Positions 17,371 to 26,932 of a stretch of DNA of 64,000 nt are shown here, piece by piece; positions within the stretch are counted from its first letter, which is position 1, and every line of letters begins with the position of its first letter. Made by a program: the position numbers and the translations under genes. Below the pieces are notes generated by a model. The model was not told where the DNA came from, searched no databases, and was given only the letters and a program-made list of their open reading frames with translations. Source of the DNA: an uncultured bacterium (GTDB taxonomy: Bacteria > Pseudomonadota > Alphaproteobacteria > Sphingomonadales > Sphingomonadaceae); contig CALOGB020000056.1 of NCBI GenBank assembly GCA_942636505.2, forward strand, positions 620,001 through 684,000, written 5' to 3'.

Positions 17371-19422
17371 ATGCGACCCGAAATCCTCAATCCGCTGTTC
17401 GCCGAAACCCTTGTCCTGAAGGGGGTAGGGCCCGCGCTTGCCAAGCCGCTCGATCGGCTAGGGCTCGCGCGCGTCGTCGACGTCGCCTTCCATCTGCCGA
17501 CCGGCTACGTCGATCGCCTGCCGCGCACCGAGCTGATGTCGAGCGATGCCGGCCGGATCATCACGATCACGCTGACTCCGCGCGATTACAAGATCAGCGC
17601 CGGCCGTGGCCCTACGCGCGTGCAGGCGACCGACGAGCTCGGCAACTATGTCAGCCTCGTCTTCTTCGGTGGCAGTTCGGGCTGGGCGAAGAAACTCCTC
17701 CCGATCGGCGAGGCCAAGCGCGTCTCGGGGCGGCTCGACGAATACGGCCAGGAATTGCAGATCGTCCACCCTGACATCGTCGAGCCGGACGAGGAGTTGC
17801 GCGAGCGCGAGCCGATCTATCCGTTGTCGGAAGGCCTCACGTCGCGGCGGCTGGCGGCACTGACCACGCAGGCGGTCGCGCGCGCGCCGGACCTGCCCGA
17901 GTGGATCGAACCTGGGCTGAAGGCAAAACGCGAATGGCCCGGCTGGTACGAGTCGCTGGCGCGCATCCACGCCGACCCCTCGGATGCCAAGGCGCGCGAG
18001 CGACTGGCGTATGACGAGGTGTTCGCAAACCAGTTGGCGATGACGATCGTCCGCGCGGATACCCGCAAGCGGCGGGGGCGGGCGCTGCGGGGCGACGGGC
18101 GGCTGCGCGACCTGCTGAAGCTCCCCTACACGCTGACGGGTGCGCAATCGCGGACGGTCGGCGAGATCGAGGGCGATCTCGCGCAGACCGCGCCGATGCT
18201 GCGGCTGCTGCAGGGCGATGTCGGTTCGGGCAAGACGCTGGTCGCGGCGATGGCGATGCTGATCGCGGTCGAGGCCGGCGCGCAGGCAGCGATGCTCGCG
18301 CCGACCGAAATTCTGGCGCGCCAGCATTACGAGACGCTCCGGAAAACGCTCGCCGGCTTGCCGATCGAGATCGGCGTGCTCACCGGTCGCGACAAGGGCC
18401 GCGTGCGCGAGGCGACGCTGATGGCGCTGGCAAGCGGCGAGATCGACATCCTCGTCGGCACGCACGCGATCTTCCAAGATGCAGTCGGCTACAAGGACTT
18501 GGGTCTGGTGGTGGTGGACGAGCAGCACCGCTTCGGCGTCGCGCAACGCATGACGTTGCAGGCGAAGGGCGTCGCCCCGCCGCACCTGCTCGCGATGACC
18601 GCCACGCCGATCCCGCGCACGCTGACGCTCGCCCAGTACGGCGAGATGGACGTCAGCCGGCTCGACGAGATGCCGCCGGGCCGTCAGCCGATCGAAACGC
18701 GCGTGATCTCGGAAGATCGCCTCGACGACGTGGTCAACGCACTCGGCCGGCACTTGGCCGATGGCGGACAGGCCTATTGGGTGTGCCCGCTGGTCGAGGA
18801 GAGCGAGAAGAGCGACCTCGCTGCCGCCGAAATGCGCGCGGAGACGCTCCGTGCCCGCTTCGGCGACAAGGTCGCGCTGGTCCACGGCCGCATGAAACCG
18901 GCGGAGAAGGACGCGGTGATGGCCGAGTTCTCCGCCGCCCGCACGTCCGTCCTCGTCGCGACGACGGTGATCGAGGTTGGCGTCGACGTCCCCAACGCGA
19001 CGCTGATCGTGATCGAGCATGCCGACCGCTTCGGCCTCGCCCAGCTCCATCAGCTCCGCGGGCGGGTAGGGCGCGGCACCGGGCGGTCGATCTGCCTGTT
19101 GATGCGTGGGTCGTCGCTCAGCGAAACGTCGCGCGCGCGCCTCGCCCTGATGCGCGAGACCAACGACGGTTTCCGCATCGCCGAGGAGGACCTCCGCCTC
19201 CGCGGGGCCGGCGAACTGCTCGGCACCAAGCAATCGGGCGAGATGGCGTTCCGGTTAGCAACGCCCGACATGATGGCGGACCTCCTGCAATGCGCGCACG
19301 ACGACGCACGCCTGCTGATCGATCGCGATGGTGGACTGGAGGGACCGAGAGGGCAGGCAGCGCGCACCGCCCTCTATCTGTTCGACCGCGACGCCGGCGT
19401 GGCGTTGCTCCGCTCCGGTTGA
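17371..19422 (+). CDS. recG: RecG, branch-migration helicase
   Basis: RecG regresses stalled forks and processes Holliday and D-loop structures. The protein has 683 residues. The N-terminal wedge (OB-fold) region includes LKGVGPALAKPLDRLGL and the segment RDYKISAGRGPTRV. The helicase core has Walker A QGDVGSGKT, DEQH box VVVDEQHRFGV, MTATPIPRT and motif VI QLRGRVGRG. The ATG at 17371 agrees with known N-termini; the frame is open much further upstream but is unrelated there. It is divergent from sdhE and ends four bases from the convergent PilZ gene. Confidence 0.96.
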   Translation: MRPEILNPLFAETLVLKGVGPALAKPLDRLGLARVVDVAFHLPTGYVDRLPRTELMSSDAGRIITITLTPRDYKISAGRGPTRVQATDELGNYVSLVFFGGSSGWAKKLLPIGEAKRVSGRLDEYGQELQIVHPDIVEPDEELREREPIYPLSEGLTSRRLAALTTQAVARAPDLPEWIEPGLKAKREWPGWYESLARIHADPSDAKARERLAYDEVFANQLAMTIVRADTRKRRGRALRGDGRLRDLLKLPYTLTGAQSRTVGEIEGDLAQTAPMLRLLQGDVGSGKTLVAAMAMLIAVEAGAQAAMLAPTEILARQHYETLRKTLAGLPIEIGVLTGRDKGRVREATLMALASGEIDILVGTHAIFQDAVGYKDLGLVVVDEQHRFGVAQRMTLQAKGVAPPHLLAMTATPIPRTLTLAQYGEMDVSRLDEMPPGRQPIETRVISEDRLDDVVNALGRHLADGGQAYWVCPLVEESEKSDLAAAEMRAETLRARFGDKVALVHGRMKPAEKDAVMAEFSAARTSVLVATTVIEVGVDVPNATLIVIEHADRFGLAQLHQLRGRVGRGTGRSICLLMRGSSLSETSRARLALMRETNDGFRIAEEDLRLRGAGELLGTKQSGEMAFRLATPDMMADLLQCAHDDARLLIDRDGGLEGPRGQAARTALYLFDRDAGVALLRSG

Positions 19423-19426
19423 GCTG

Positions 19427-19744
19427 TCAGCTGTTTCGGATCATTACGGTGAGCATCGTGTAATATTTGGCGAGCGGGATCGTCCGTTCGAGCTCGCAGC
19501 CGATCCGACCGCCAAGCGACCAGCGCACGACCGCGTCGACATAGCCGAAGATCGGCAGGCGAATCCGCAATCGATCACCCGCGGCCGGATCGCCGTCGCA
19601 CCGTGCCATCAGGCCGTTGGCGGACATGTTGACCAGCACCAGCTTGACCATGCGGTCGTCGCCGTCGAGCGCATGCGTGCGGTGCATCACTTCGTCGCGG
19701 GGCTCGCCGCGCGCATCGCGAACGGCCATTGCGTAGCGTGGCAT
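19427..19744 (-). CDS. PilZ-domain protein
   Basis: A protein of 105 residues made almost entirely of a PilZ fold. The second half of the c-di-GMP signature is clear as NMSANGLMAR (D/N-x-S-x-x-G). The upstream RxxxR element is less clear, with arginines in EPRDEVMHRT. Binding of c-di-GMP is therefore plausible but not shown. The start at 19744 (MPRYAMAV) is preceded by AGGGGAG and is preferred over an ATG eight codons earlier. No diguanylate cyclase or flagellar gene is nearby, so its output is unknown. Confidence 0.72.
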   Translation of the reverse strand: MPRYAMAVRDARGEPRDEVMHRTHALDGDDRMVKLVLVNMSANGLMARCDGDPAAGDRLRIRLPIFGYVDAVVRWSLGGRIGCELERTIPLAKYYTMLTVMIRNS

Positions 19745-19851
19745 CGATCGCTCCCCTGGAATAACCATCCCGCCCGTGTACGGCGTGCGGCGTGAACCCG
19801 ATACGAACGGTGATGCTTAACGCGACGTTCTTCGAAACGAGAATGCGTCTA

Positions 19852-21075
19852 TTACGAGGGGGTTAGCATCCCATGTCGTTTCTTGCCGAGGCTGAGCCGG
19901 ACGGGCGACGCGACGTCTATGCTGCTGGTCGGCTCGCGGACGGCCTCGCCATCGACACGCACCGCGCCCTCGGCGATCTTCCGGCGGGCCTCGCCATTGG
20001 AGGCGACGAAGCCCAGTCCCACCAGCGCCTCGACGACGCCGATCGAGCCACCGGAAACGGCGTAGCTCGGCAGCGAGTCGCCCGAGGCGCCTTCCTCGAA
20101 GGTTTTCCGTGCTGTCTCCGCAGCCTGTTCGGCTGCTGCACGTCCACGACACATCGCGGTCGCCTCATTGGCGAGGACGATCTTGGCGGCATTGATCTCC
20201 GCGCCTTCGAGGGCTTCGAGACGCGCGATTTCGTCGAGCGGGAGGTCCGTGAACAGCTTCAGGAAGCGGCCGACGTCGCGGTCGTCGGTGTTCCGCCAGA
20301 ACTGCCAGTAGTCGAAGTGCGGCAACTGGTCTTCGTGCAGCCAGACGGCGCCCGACATCGTCTTGCCCATCTTGCCGCCGTCCGCGGTCGTGATCAGCGG
20401 GGTGGTGACGCCGTAGACCTCGGTCGAGTCCATGCGGCGTGCGAGTTCGATGCCGTTGACGATGTTGCCCCATTGATCCGAGCCGCCCATCTGCAACCGG
20501 CACTCGGCGCGACGTGACAGCTCTAGGAAGTCGTAGGCCTGGAGGATCATGTAGTTGAATTCGAGGAAGCTTAGCGACTGTTCGCGGTCGAGGCGGAGCT
20601 TGACCGAATCAAACGCGAGCATCCGGTTGACCGAGAAATGCTGGCCGACGTCGCGCAGGAACGGGATATATTCGAGCGCGTCGAGCCACTCGGCATTATC
20701 GAGCATCACCGCGTCCGTGGGCCCGTCACCGAACGTGAGGAAGCGTTCGAAGATGCGGCGGATCGAGGCGACGTTGGCCTTGATCCCGTCCTCGCCGAGA
20801 AGCTTGCGCGCTTCGTCCTTGAAGCTCGGATCGCCGATCTTGCCGGTGCCGCCACCCATCAGGACGATCGGCTTGTGCCCGGTTTGCTGGAGCCGGCGGA
20901 GCAGCATGATCTGGACGAGGCTGCCGACATGGAGCGACGGCGCGGTTGGATCGAAGCCGATATAACCGGGCACGACCTGCTTGCCCGCGAGCGCATCGAG
21001 CGCGGCGGCGTCGGTCATCTGGTGGACATAGCCGCGCGAAGTCAGCGTGGTGAGCAGGTCGGACTGGTAGGTCAT
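19852..21075 (-). CDS. tyrS: Tyrosyl-tRNA synthetase
   Basis: A class I synthetase of 407 residues. The HIGH motif appears as HVGS (residues about 48-51, in [10 protein letters not shown]). The KMSKS loop appears as KMGKT ([10 protein letters not shown]). The tyrosine-site signature [10 protein letters not shown] lies between them. A C-terminal S4 RNA-binding domain is present ([19 protein letters not shown]). The start at 21075 (MTYQSDLL) is preferred; an upstream in-frame reading passes through a family D repeat and has no conserved residues. Confidence 0.96.
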   Translation of the reverse strand: MTYQSDLLTTLTSRGYVHQMTDAAALDALAGKQVVPGYIGFDPTAPSLHVGSLVQIMLLRRLQQTGHKPIVLMGGGTGKIGDPSFKDEARKLLGEDGIKANVASIRRIFERFLTFGDGPTDAVMLDNAEWLDALEYIPFLRDVGQHFSVNRMLAFDSVKLRLDREQSLSFLEFNYMILQAYDFLELSRRAECRLQMGGSDQWGNIVNGIELARRMDSTEVYGVTTPLITTADGGKMGKTMSGAVWLHEDQLPHFDYWQFWRNTDDRDVGRFLKLFTDLPLDEIARLEALEGAEINAAKIVLANEATAMCRGRAAAEQAAETARKTFEEGASGDSLPSYAVSGGSIGVVEALVGLGFVASNGEARRKIAEGAVRVDGEAVREPTSSIDVASPVRLSLGKKRHGMLTPS

Positions 21076-21087
21076 GGTGCGTCTCGT

Positions 21088-21173
21088 TCCCCTTCCGCGT
21101 GGCGGAGGGGTTAGGGGAGGGGCTTCCTCGCCCCCATGCCCTCCCCCGACCCCTCCCGCAAGCGGGAGGGGAG
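21088..21173. repeat. Family D palindrome, copy 3
   Basis: Inverted C/T-rich arms (left TTCCCCTTCCGCGTGGCGG..., right ...CCCTCCCGCAAGCGGGAGGG) with a short core. It fills the gap between the nlpD-like gene and tyrS. The right arm repeats the hairpin CCCTCCCGCAAGCGGGAGGG seen in copy 4. Confidence 0.75.
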
Positions 21174-21175
21174 AA

Positions 21176-22339
21176 TCACGTTCGCGGCAATTGCGACGTG
21201 GGATCGACGGGGGTGCGCCCCTTGCGCAGTTCGAAGTGCAGTTCGGGGCGGTCCGCAAACCCGGTGTCGCCCGACAGCGCGATCGTCTGGCCGCGCTTGA
21301 CGCTCTGGCCGCGTTGCACGAGCAGCTTCGACGCGTGGCCATAGACGCTCGTCCAGCCGCCGCCGTGCTTGATGATGACCAGTCCGCCCAGCGCAGCGAT
21401 GCCGTCGCCGACATAGGCGACGACGCCGTCCGCCGCCGCGTGGATCGGCGTCGAGACCGGTACCGCGATCTTGATGCCATCGTTGCGTTCGCCGCTCGCA
21501 CCGTGGCCGAAGCGCTTCACGACCTTGCCGTCCACCGGCCACAGGAACCCGCCGCTCGCGAGACGCGCCGGCGCGGTGACGACGGCGTTGGACGGCAGCA
21601 CGCGCCGCGGTGTCGCGATCGGTCGTGCAGGCGCCTGATTGCTGGCCAGCGCGGGTTCGCCTCCGGTCAGGATGTCGTCGATGTCGAGCGTGAAGGCGCG
21701 CGCGCGTTCCGATGCACTTGCAGTGCCGCCGCTCGGCTCGCCAGGGATCTGGATACGCTGGTCGGCGCGCAGTACGTAAGGCTCGACGAGCGCGTTGGCG
21801 GCTACGATCCGCGACCATTCGACGCCGTACGCGCGGGCGATCGCGATCCCGGTCTCGCCGCGGCGGACCTGGTGATAGCGGCCGCCGGGGATCTGCAACC
21901 GTTGGCCGGCTTGGATCGAATAGGGCGATTCGAAGTCGTTTGCGCGCGCGATCGCTTCGAGGCTCGCACCGCTGCGATCGACAACGCGGCTCAGCGTATC
22001 GCCGGGCCGAACGACATAGGTCGTGTCGGGGATCGTCTTCGCATCGGCGCTGACCGGCCGCGCCTCCCAGGCGGGACGCGGGGCGGGCAGGGTGGTGACC
22101 TCACCGGTATCGCGTCCGGGGATGTCCTGCGGCTGCCGGTCGTCACGCGACGTATCCTCGCGCGGCGAATCGTCACGGGGCGTATTGTCACGGGGGCGGG
22201 GCGGATCGTCGCGGCGGGGCGGCGGATCGCGGTACGGACGCTGTGGCGGGTTACCGTAGCCGGCGGGGCGATCGACGTGCGGAATGCACGCGGTCAGCGC
22301 GAGCGTCGCCAGTGGAACCAGGACGCCCGCACGCCGCAT
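21176..22339 (-). CDS. nlpD: NlpD-like lipoprotein with LysM and M23 domains
   Basis: A lipoprotein of 387 residues with lipobox LTAC in the first 20 residues. An Arg/Pro/Asp-rich linker covers residues about 22-75. Two LysM modules follow, beginning [13 protein letters not shown] and [14 protein letters not shown]. The C-terminal LytM/M23 domain has HFELRKG near the end. The usual metal-binding N/H-x-H and H-x-H pattern is degraded: [15 protein letters not shown] and ELHFELRKG. It is probably an amidase activator in cell separation and not an active peptidase. Its ATG overlaps the surE stop as TGATG. In E. coli surE and nlpD are also neighbours. Confidence 0.88.
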   Translation of the reverse strand: MRRAGVLVPLATLALTACIPHVDRPAGYGNPPQRPYRDPPPRRDDPPRPRDNTPRDDSPREDTSRDDRQPQDIPGRDTGEVTTLPAPRPAWEARPVSADAKTIPDTTYVVRPGDTLSRVVDRSGASLEAIARANDFESPYSIQAGQRLQIPGGRYHQVRRGETGIAIARAYGVEWSRIVAANALVEPYVLRADQRIQIPGEPSGGTASASERARAFTLDIDDILTGGEPALASNQAPARPIATPRRVLPSNAVVTAPARLASGGFLWPVDGKVVKRFGHGASGERNDGIKIAVPVSTPIHAAADGVVAYVGDGIAALGGLVIIKHGGGWTSVYGHASKLLVQRGQSVKRGQTIALSGDTGFADRPELHFELRKGRTPVDPTSQLPRT

Positions 22340-23103
22340 CAACGATAAGCCTGCTTCAGCATGTTCATTGATTCGAAATGCGTGAGGTCGAGGTGCAGCG
22401 GCGTGACCGAGACGTACCCCGCCGCGGTCGCTTCAAGGTCGGTCGCGGGCGCCGGCGTCTCGACGGTTCGGCCAAGCGCGAACCAGTGATATTCGTAGCC
22501 GCGCGGATCGGTGTTGCTGACGATCTGCAATCGGCCATAGTCGCGGAAACCCTGACCGACGACGCGCACGCCCTTCACCGCATCGGCCGGGCCAGCGGGA
22601 AAGTTGATGTTGACCAGCGTGCGCGGGGCCAGTGGTGCGTCGACCAGTGGCCGCAGGACGCGCTCGCCCCATGCCGCGGCAGCCTCGAACGGCACGCTGT
22701 CGCCCATCCCCTCGCGGCTGTAGATCTGGCTTAGCGCGATCGACCGAATGCCGCCCAGCGCGCCCTCCATCGCAGCCGAGACGGTGCCCGAATAGGTCAC
22801 GTCCTCAGCGAGGTTCGCGCCGCGATTGACGCCCGACAGGATCAAGTCCGGCGGGCAATCCTTCATGATCTTGGCAAGCGCCATCATCACCGCGTCGGTC
22901 GGCGTGCCCGCGACGGCATACCGCTTCTCGCCATGCTTCCGCACCCGGATAGGTCGAGAGAGCGTGAGCGAATGCCCGGCGCCCGACTGTTCCTCGGCCG
23001 GCGCGACGATCCAGACGTCGTCGGACAGCGTCCGTGCGATCGTCTCGAGCACCTTCAGACCGGGCGCATGATAACCGTCGTCATTGGTGAGCAGGATTCG
23101 CAT
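22339..23103 (-). CDS. surE: SurE, 5'/3'-nucleotidase
   Basis: A metal-dependent nucleotidase of 254 residues acting on nucleoside monophosphates and short polyphosphate. The N-terminal metal site [10 protein letters not shown] is diagnostic; the paired aspartates are residues 8 and 9. The later conserved parts SGVNRGANLAEDVTYSGT and VNINFP are present. The ATG overlaps the serS stop codon as TGATG and the stop overlaps the nlpD start in the same way, so the three genes are translated as one coupled unit. Confidence 0.96.
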   Translation of the reverse strand: MRILLTNDDGYHAPGLKVLETIARTLSDDVWIVAPAEEQSGAGHSLTLSRPIRVRKHGEKRYAVAGTPTDAVMMALAKIMKDCPPDLILSGVNRGANLAEDVTYSGTVSAAMEGALGGIRSIALSQIYSREGMGDSVPFEAAAAWGERVLRPLVDAPLAPRTLVNINFPAGPADAVKGVRVVGQGFRDYGRLQIVSNTDPRGYEYHWFALGRTVETPAPATDLEATAAGYVSVTPLHLDLTHFESMNMLKQAYR

Positions 23104-24380
23104 CAGCGCTTCGGCTCCAGGACGGTGAGCCCGCCCAGATACGGCTGGAGCACCGCCGGCACCGCGACCGAGCCGTCCTCCTGCTGATAATTCTCCAGCA
23201 CCGCGACCAGCGTCCGGCCGACCGCGAGCGCGGAGCCGTTGAGCGTGTGGACGAACCGCGTGCCCTTCTCGCCCTCGGGCCGATACCGCGCGTTCATCCG
23301 GCGCGCCTGGAAGTCGGTGCAGGTCGAGACGCTGCTGATCTCGCGATAGCGCGCCTGGCCCGGTAGCCAAACTTCGAGATCGTAGGTGCGTGCCGCGGTG
23401 AAACCCATATCGCCGGTGCATAGGAGCATCCGCCTGAACGGTAGCTGCAACGCGTCGAGCACGCCCTCCGCGCACGCGGTCATGCGCTCATGCTCGGCCT
23501 CGGACATGTCGGGGGTGACGATCGAGACCATCTCGACCTTGTCGAACTGATGCTGGCGAATGTAGCCGCGCGTATCGCGCCCCGCAGCGCCCGCCTCGGA
23601 GCGGAAGCACGGCGTCAGCGCGGTGAAGCGCACTGGCAGTTCGGCTTCGCTGAGGATCTGTTCGCGGACGATGTTGGTAAGGCTCACCTCCGCGGTCGGA
23701 ATCAGCCAGCGGCCGTCGGTGGTCCGGAACAGGTCTTCCGAGAATTTGGGAAGCTGGCCGGTACCGAACACGGCCTCGTCGCGGACTAGAAGCGGCGGCG
23801 AGACCTGCTCGAAGCCTGCCTCTGCCACATGATCAAGCATGAACTGGCCGAGCGCGCGTTGCAGCTTGGCGGCTGGCCCGCGGACGAGCGTGAAGCGTGC
23901 GCCGGACATCGCCGCACCGGTCTCGAAATCGAGGCCGATCGCAGGACCGATCGCGTCATGCTCGCGCGCCGTGAACGCGAACATCGTTGGCGTGCCCCTC
24001 GTGTGGACCAGCGCGTTGTCGTCCTCGCCACCGCCCTGGGGCACGTCAGCCGCGGGAAGGTTCGGAATCGCGGCAAGCATGGCCTGGAGTTCGCCACCGA
24101 GCCGCGCTTCGTCGGCCTCCAGTGTCGGCAAGGCTTCCTTCAGGCTCGCGACCTCAGCCATCAGCGCCTGCGCCCTGGCCTCGTCCTTCTGCGCCTTGGC
24201 CTGGCCGATCGCCTTCGACAGTTCGTTGCGGCGTGTCTGCGCGGTCTGCGAGTCCGCGATCGTCGCGCGGCGCTGCTCGTCGAGCGAGACCAGCGATGCG
24301 GACTGCGGTGCGACACCCCGCTTGGCGAGGGCGGCGTCGAAGGCGGCGGGATCGTCGCGGATCAGGCGTATGTCGTGCAT
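23103..24380 (-). CDS. serS: Seryl-tRNA synthetase
   Basis: A class II synthetase of 425 residues. The N-terminal antiparallel coiled coil that grips tRNA-Ser covers residues about 30-105 and is rich in A/E/K/Q. Motif 2 is [18 protein letters not shown] and motif 3 is [16 protein letters not shown]. The start at 24380 (MHDIRLIR) matches the family; an upstream GTG/ATG reading adds unrelated residues. It heads the serS-surE-nlpD operon and diverges from the gene at 24484. Confidence 0.97.
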   Translation of the reverse strand: MHDIRLIRDDPAAFDAALAKRGVAPQSASLVSLDEQRRATIADSQTAQTRRNELSKAIGQAKAQKDEARAQALMAEVASLKEALPTLEADEARLGGELQAMLAAIPNLPAADVPQGGGEDDNALVHTRGTPTMFAFTAREHDAIGPAIGLDFETGAAMSGARFTLVRGPAAKLQRALGQFMLDHVAEAGFEQVSPPLLVRDEAVFGTGQLPKFSEDLFRTTDGRWLIPTAEVSLTNIVREQILSEAELPVRFTALTPCFRSEAGAAGRDTRGYIRQHQFDKVEMVSIVTPDMSEAEHERMTACAEGVLDALQLPFRRMLLCTGDMGFTAARTYDLEVWLPGQARYREISSVSTCTDFQARRMNARYRPEGEKGTRFVHTLNGSALAVGRTLVAVLENYQQEDGSVAVPAVLQPYLGGLTVLEPKR

Positions 24381-24483
24381 GGCCGGGCTATGCCGACCGG
24401 CGGGGGCGTACGCAAGGCGGCGCAACCTCCTCGGTAGACGGCGCGTTCACCCCGCATACGCATAGCGAAAAGGAGAGACACGC

Positions 24484-24924
24484 ATGCATCTTCCCCACAA
24501 CTCCGTCGTGCTCGTCGCAGACGGTCGGAAAATGCTGTTCCTGCGCAACGAGGGCGACGCCGAGTTCCCCAATCTCGTCGTCGAAAAGGCGCAGGAGCAG
24601 GACAATCCGGCGACGCGCGACCAGGCGACCGATTCAGCAGGCCGCGCTTCATCGCCGCAGGGCGGTGTGCAGAGCTCGGTCGAGCCGACCGATTTCCATC
24701 AGATCGAGGAAGATCGCTTCGCCGCCGACGCCGCCGACTTCCTGAAGACCGGTGCGCTGAAGAACAAGTATGACTCGCTGATCGTCATCGCACCGCCGAA
24801 GACGCTCGGCGAACTGCGCAAGCATTACCACAAGGAAGTCACCAGCCGCCTCAAGGGCGAACTCGACAAGGACCTGACCGGGCATCCGATCAAGGACATC
24901 GAGAAGGCCGTCATGAACGCTTGA
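24484..24924 (+). CDS. Host-attachment family protein
   Basis: A protein of 146 residues of the alphaproteobacterial host-attachment family (archaeo-eukaryotic release-factor-like fold, Host_attach / baeRF). It opens with HNSVVLVADGRKMLFLRN, has a polar middle (AGRASSPQGGVQSSVEPTDFH), and ends with the conserved DSLIVIAPPKTLGELR and a helix LTGHPIKDIEKAV. The family name comes from an Agrobacterium-type attachment phenotype; the molecular activity is not settled. AGGAGA is just upstream of the ATG. It has its own strong terminator. Confidence 0.82.
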   Translation: MHLPHNSVVLVADGRKMLFLRNEGDAEFPNLVVEKAQEQDNPATRDQATDSAGRASSPQGGVQSSVEPTDFHQIEEDRFAADAADFLKTGALKNKYDSLIVIAPPKTLGELRKHYHKEVTSRLKGELDKDLTGHPIKDIEKAVMNA

Positions 24925-24935
24925 TCACAGATCAA

Positions 24936-24975
24936 GAAAAAGGCCCCGTCGGAGGATCTCCGGCGGGGCCTTTTC
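24936..24975. terminator. Bidirectional rho-independent terminator
   Basis: AAAAAGGCCCCGTCGGAG, a GATC loop, then TCCGGCGGGGCCTTTT. A long GC stem is flanked by A- and T-tracts. It sits between two convergent genes (ends at 24924 and 24994) and should serve both. Confidence 0.9.
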
Positions 24976-24993
24976 TATGTGAAGTTTGAGCGC

Positions 24994-26025
24994 TTAAGCT
25001 GCAACCGCCTTCGTTTTGGCGAAACGCTGGCGCGCGACGAGCGCTGCTGCTGCCGCACCGAACAGCAGCACCATCGGCGGAGCGGGAACGGGTGCCGGCG
25101 GACCGCCGCTTGATCCCGTGCTGCCGCTCGAACTTGCGCTGCTCGCGCTCGACGCGCTGCTGGCACTGCTTGCGCTCGAACCACTTGATCCGCTCGCGGA
25201 CGAGCCACTGCTGCCCGACGATGCTGAACTGCCGGACGATCCGTTCGAGCTCCAGCCACCGGTCGAGTTCCAGCCGCCGCTCGATCCCCAACCCTTGCTG
25301 CTCGATCCATAACCGGACGAGCTACCGCTGCTGGCCGACGACGCGGAGGAGGCGGACGACGCCGACGATGCGCTGCTGGTCGAGGACGACACGTCGCCAC
25401 TCGATCCGCCCGATGCCGACGATACGTTGCCGCTGGATCCACCCGATGCGGACGATACGTTGCCGCTCGAGCCACCGGTCGACGAGGTGCTGGAAATGGT
25501 CGCGCCACCCGTACTGGTCGACGATCCGCCGCTCGATGTCGAAGACCCACCGCTGCTGGTCGACGATCCACCGGTCGAGGTCGATCCACCGCTCGACGTC
25601 GAGGAGATGACGATGCTCCCGCTCGATCCGCCGCTGCCACCGAAGCCGCCGCCAAAGCCACCACCGAACCCGCCGCCAAATCCGCCGGGCGTACCGAAGA
25701 ACCCGCCGCTGCCGCCAACCGCGATCGGGTCCGTACCCGCGCCGCCGCCGCCAATGTAACCGGTACCGACCGGAACCGGGACGGGCGCTGCGTTCGCGAC
25801 CGTTACAACGGTCGGCGCGCACGTCTGGCGAGTCGTGGTGACCACGCGGCGGATGCGCGGCCGAGTCACGGCGGCGATCTGTGGCCGCGCGACTCGCTTG
25901 ACCAAGACCCGCTTGGTATTGGCGGTTCGCTGCGGGCGCTCGGCAATATGCACCGCGCCGCCGCCGATCAAAGCGCCACCGCACGCGCACGCGCACAATT
26001 TCGCCAGGGCCATCCTCACCGACAT
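24994..26025 (-). CDS. Serine/glycine-rich exported protein with PEP-CTERM-like tail
   Basis: A protein of 343 residues. The N-terminus (MSVRMALAKLCACACGGAL) is hydrophobic and signal-like. It is followed by a basic stretch, then a GGFGGGFGG region (about 125-155) and a long low-complexity segment of Ser, Gly, Ala and Thr (about 155-300) built from units such as SSTSSGG and SSASSAS. The end is PVPAPPMVLLFGAAAAALV followed by ARQRF: a P-x-P motif, one membrane helix and a basic tail, the layout of a PEP-CTERM exosortase signal with the glutamate replaced. It is probably a surface or matrix protein. No exosortase is in the window. The start at 26025 was chosen by the signal peptide. Confidence 0.55.
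   Translation of the reverse strand: MSVRMALAKLCACACGGALIGGGAVHIAERPQRTANTKRVLVKRVARPQIAAVTRPRIRRVVTTTRQTCAPTVVTVANAAPVPVPVGTGYIGGGGAGTDPIAVGGSGGFFGTPGGFGGGFGGGFGGGFGGSGGSSGSIVISSTSSGGSTSTGGSSTSSGGSSTSSGGSSTSTGGATISSTSSTGGSSGNVSSASGGSSGNVSSASGGSSGDVSSSTSSASSASSASSASSASSGSSSGYGSSSKGWGSSGGWNSTGGWSSNGSSGSSASSGSSGSSASGSSGSSASSASSASSASSASSSGSTGSSGGPPAPVPAPPMVLLFGAAAAALVARQRFAKTKAVAA
25100..25630. repeat. Low-complexity repeat tract inside the serine-rich gene
   Basis: Degenerate tandem units of 9-24 bases encode Ser-Ala-Ser and Gly-Gly-Ser-Ser repeats. Examples on the plus strand are repeated GATGCGGACGATACG-type and GACGATCCACCG-type units. Such tracts tend to change copy number, so length may vary between strains. 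The long plus-strand reading through the same tract (Pro/Asp-rich) is a mirror of this repeat. Confidence 0.6.
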
Positions 26026-26432
26026 ATCGTCACTCTTTCGTTGCCGGCACCCTCGTGTTGCCGGATCCCCGTGCGCAGTATTCGGAACTGCTATCCGACT
26101 AACTGCAAAACAAAGCGTTAAGCGCAAGTGGCTTAACCACATTCCGGATGGTTAAACGAGGATTTACTTATGCGGAAACCAGTGCGTCATCGTTAACGTG
26201 CCGGGCTGGGACAAAGTATAGCCCAGGCATCCCACGAATTCGTCCCGTGCCGAAAAACGCTGACGCGACATGCGTTATCCGGGCGCCGCAATAAAATGTC
26301 GGTTTCGGGGCAGAATGCGCAAGCGCTGTCGCTTGTGGTCGCATGCCCGTGAGACTATAGGCGCTTTCACCATTTGGGGGCGGTCCTTGGAAATCAGCGA
26401 GGCTGATGCGACGGGGCCAGAGGGAGAGTGGT
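26026..26432. promoter_or_regulatory. AT-rich intergenic region with TTAACC inverted repeat
   Basis: About 400 bases between the divergent serine-rich gene and dksA, more AT-rich than the surroundings and without a credible ORF. It holds TTAACC at 26133-26138 and GGTTAA at 26150-26155, an inverted pair with an 11-base spacer, plus further TTAA sites at 26118 and around 26193. TTAA(C) is the half-site of the alphaproteobacterial cell-cycle regulator CtrA, but the spacing is not the standard one. It probably contains promoters for both genes. Confidence 0.4.
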
Positions 26433-26903
26433 ATGGCGACCGTAATGAATCGTGTGGACGATACCAGGAATTCCAGTCGAGAGGCCGCCAACGACAGCGG
26501 CGAAGATGGTTATCGTCCAGACGCGGACGAGCCGTTCATGAGCTTGAAGCAACAGGCGTATTTCCGCCGCAAGCTTCAGGAATGGAAGGAATCGATCCTT
26601 CGTGAGTCGCAGGAAACGCTTTCGCAGTTGCAGGTCGATTCGCTGCGTGAGGCGGATCTCACCGATCGTGCATCGAGCGAAACCGACTGGTCGATCGAAC
26701 TGCGCACGCGCGACCGTCAACGCAAGCTCGTCTCCAAGATCGAAGCCGCGATTCGGCGGATCGATGAAGGCGAATATGGCTATTGCGAAGTCACCGGCGA
26801 GCCTATCAGCCTAGCGCGGCTTGAGGCACGACCGATCGCGACAATGACGGTCGAGGCGCAGGAACGGCACGAGCGTAATGAAAAGGTGTCGCGCGAGGAT
26901 TGA
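26433..26903 (+). CDS. dksA: DksA-type RNA polymerase regulator
   Basis: DksA binds the secondary channel of RNA polymerase and works with ppGpp in the stringent response. The protein has 156 residues. A disordered N-terminus is followed by the coiled coil (FRRKLQEWKESILRESQ through RTRDRQRKLVSKI), with the tip ADLTDRASSE. The zinc site is reduced: YCEVTGEPI keeps one cysteine, and the other three ligand positions are not cysteine. Reduced-cysteine forms are usual in alphaproteobacteria. AGGGAG precedes the ATG at 26433; an earlier ATG nine codons upstream is less likely. The next gene starts 30 bases after its stop. Confidence 0.93.
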   Translation: MATVMNRVDDTRNSSREAANDSGEDGYRPDADEPFMSLKQQAYFRRKLQEWKESILRESQETLSQLQVDSLREADLTDRASSETDWSIELRTRDRQRKLVSKIEAAIRRIDEGEYGYCEVTGEPISLARLEARPIATMTVEAQERHERNEKVSRED

Positions 26904-26932
26904 TCGCGCCCACCGACGGGGAAGAGAAAGCT

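Noticed and set aside
17458-19233. A 591-codon minus-strand frame opposite recG
   Set aside because: recG is intact and conserved; the opposite frame has no domain and no ribosome binding site.
21076-21501. N-terminal extension of TyrS by 142 codons
   Set aside because: It crosses a repeat and the antisense of the nlpD-like gene; the family N-terminus is at 21075.
25100-25630. Regular repeats considered as a CRISPR array
   Set aside because: Units are degenerate, directly abutting and in frame with a protein. There are no unique spacers and no cas genes.
25427-25759. Pro/Asp-rich plus-strand frame through the serine-rich gene
   Set aside because: The repeats read equally in the opposite frame, but only the minus strand has a signal peptide, a sorting-like tail and a terminator.
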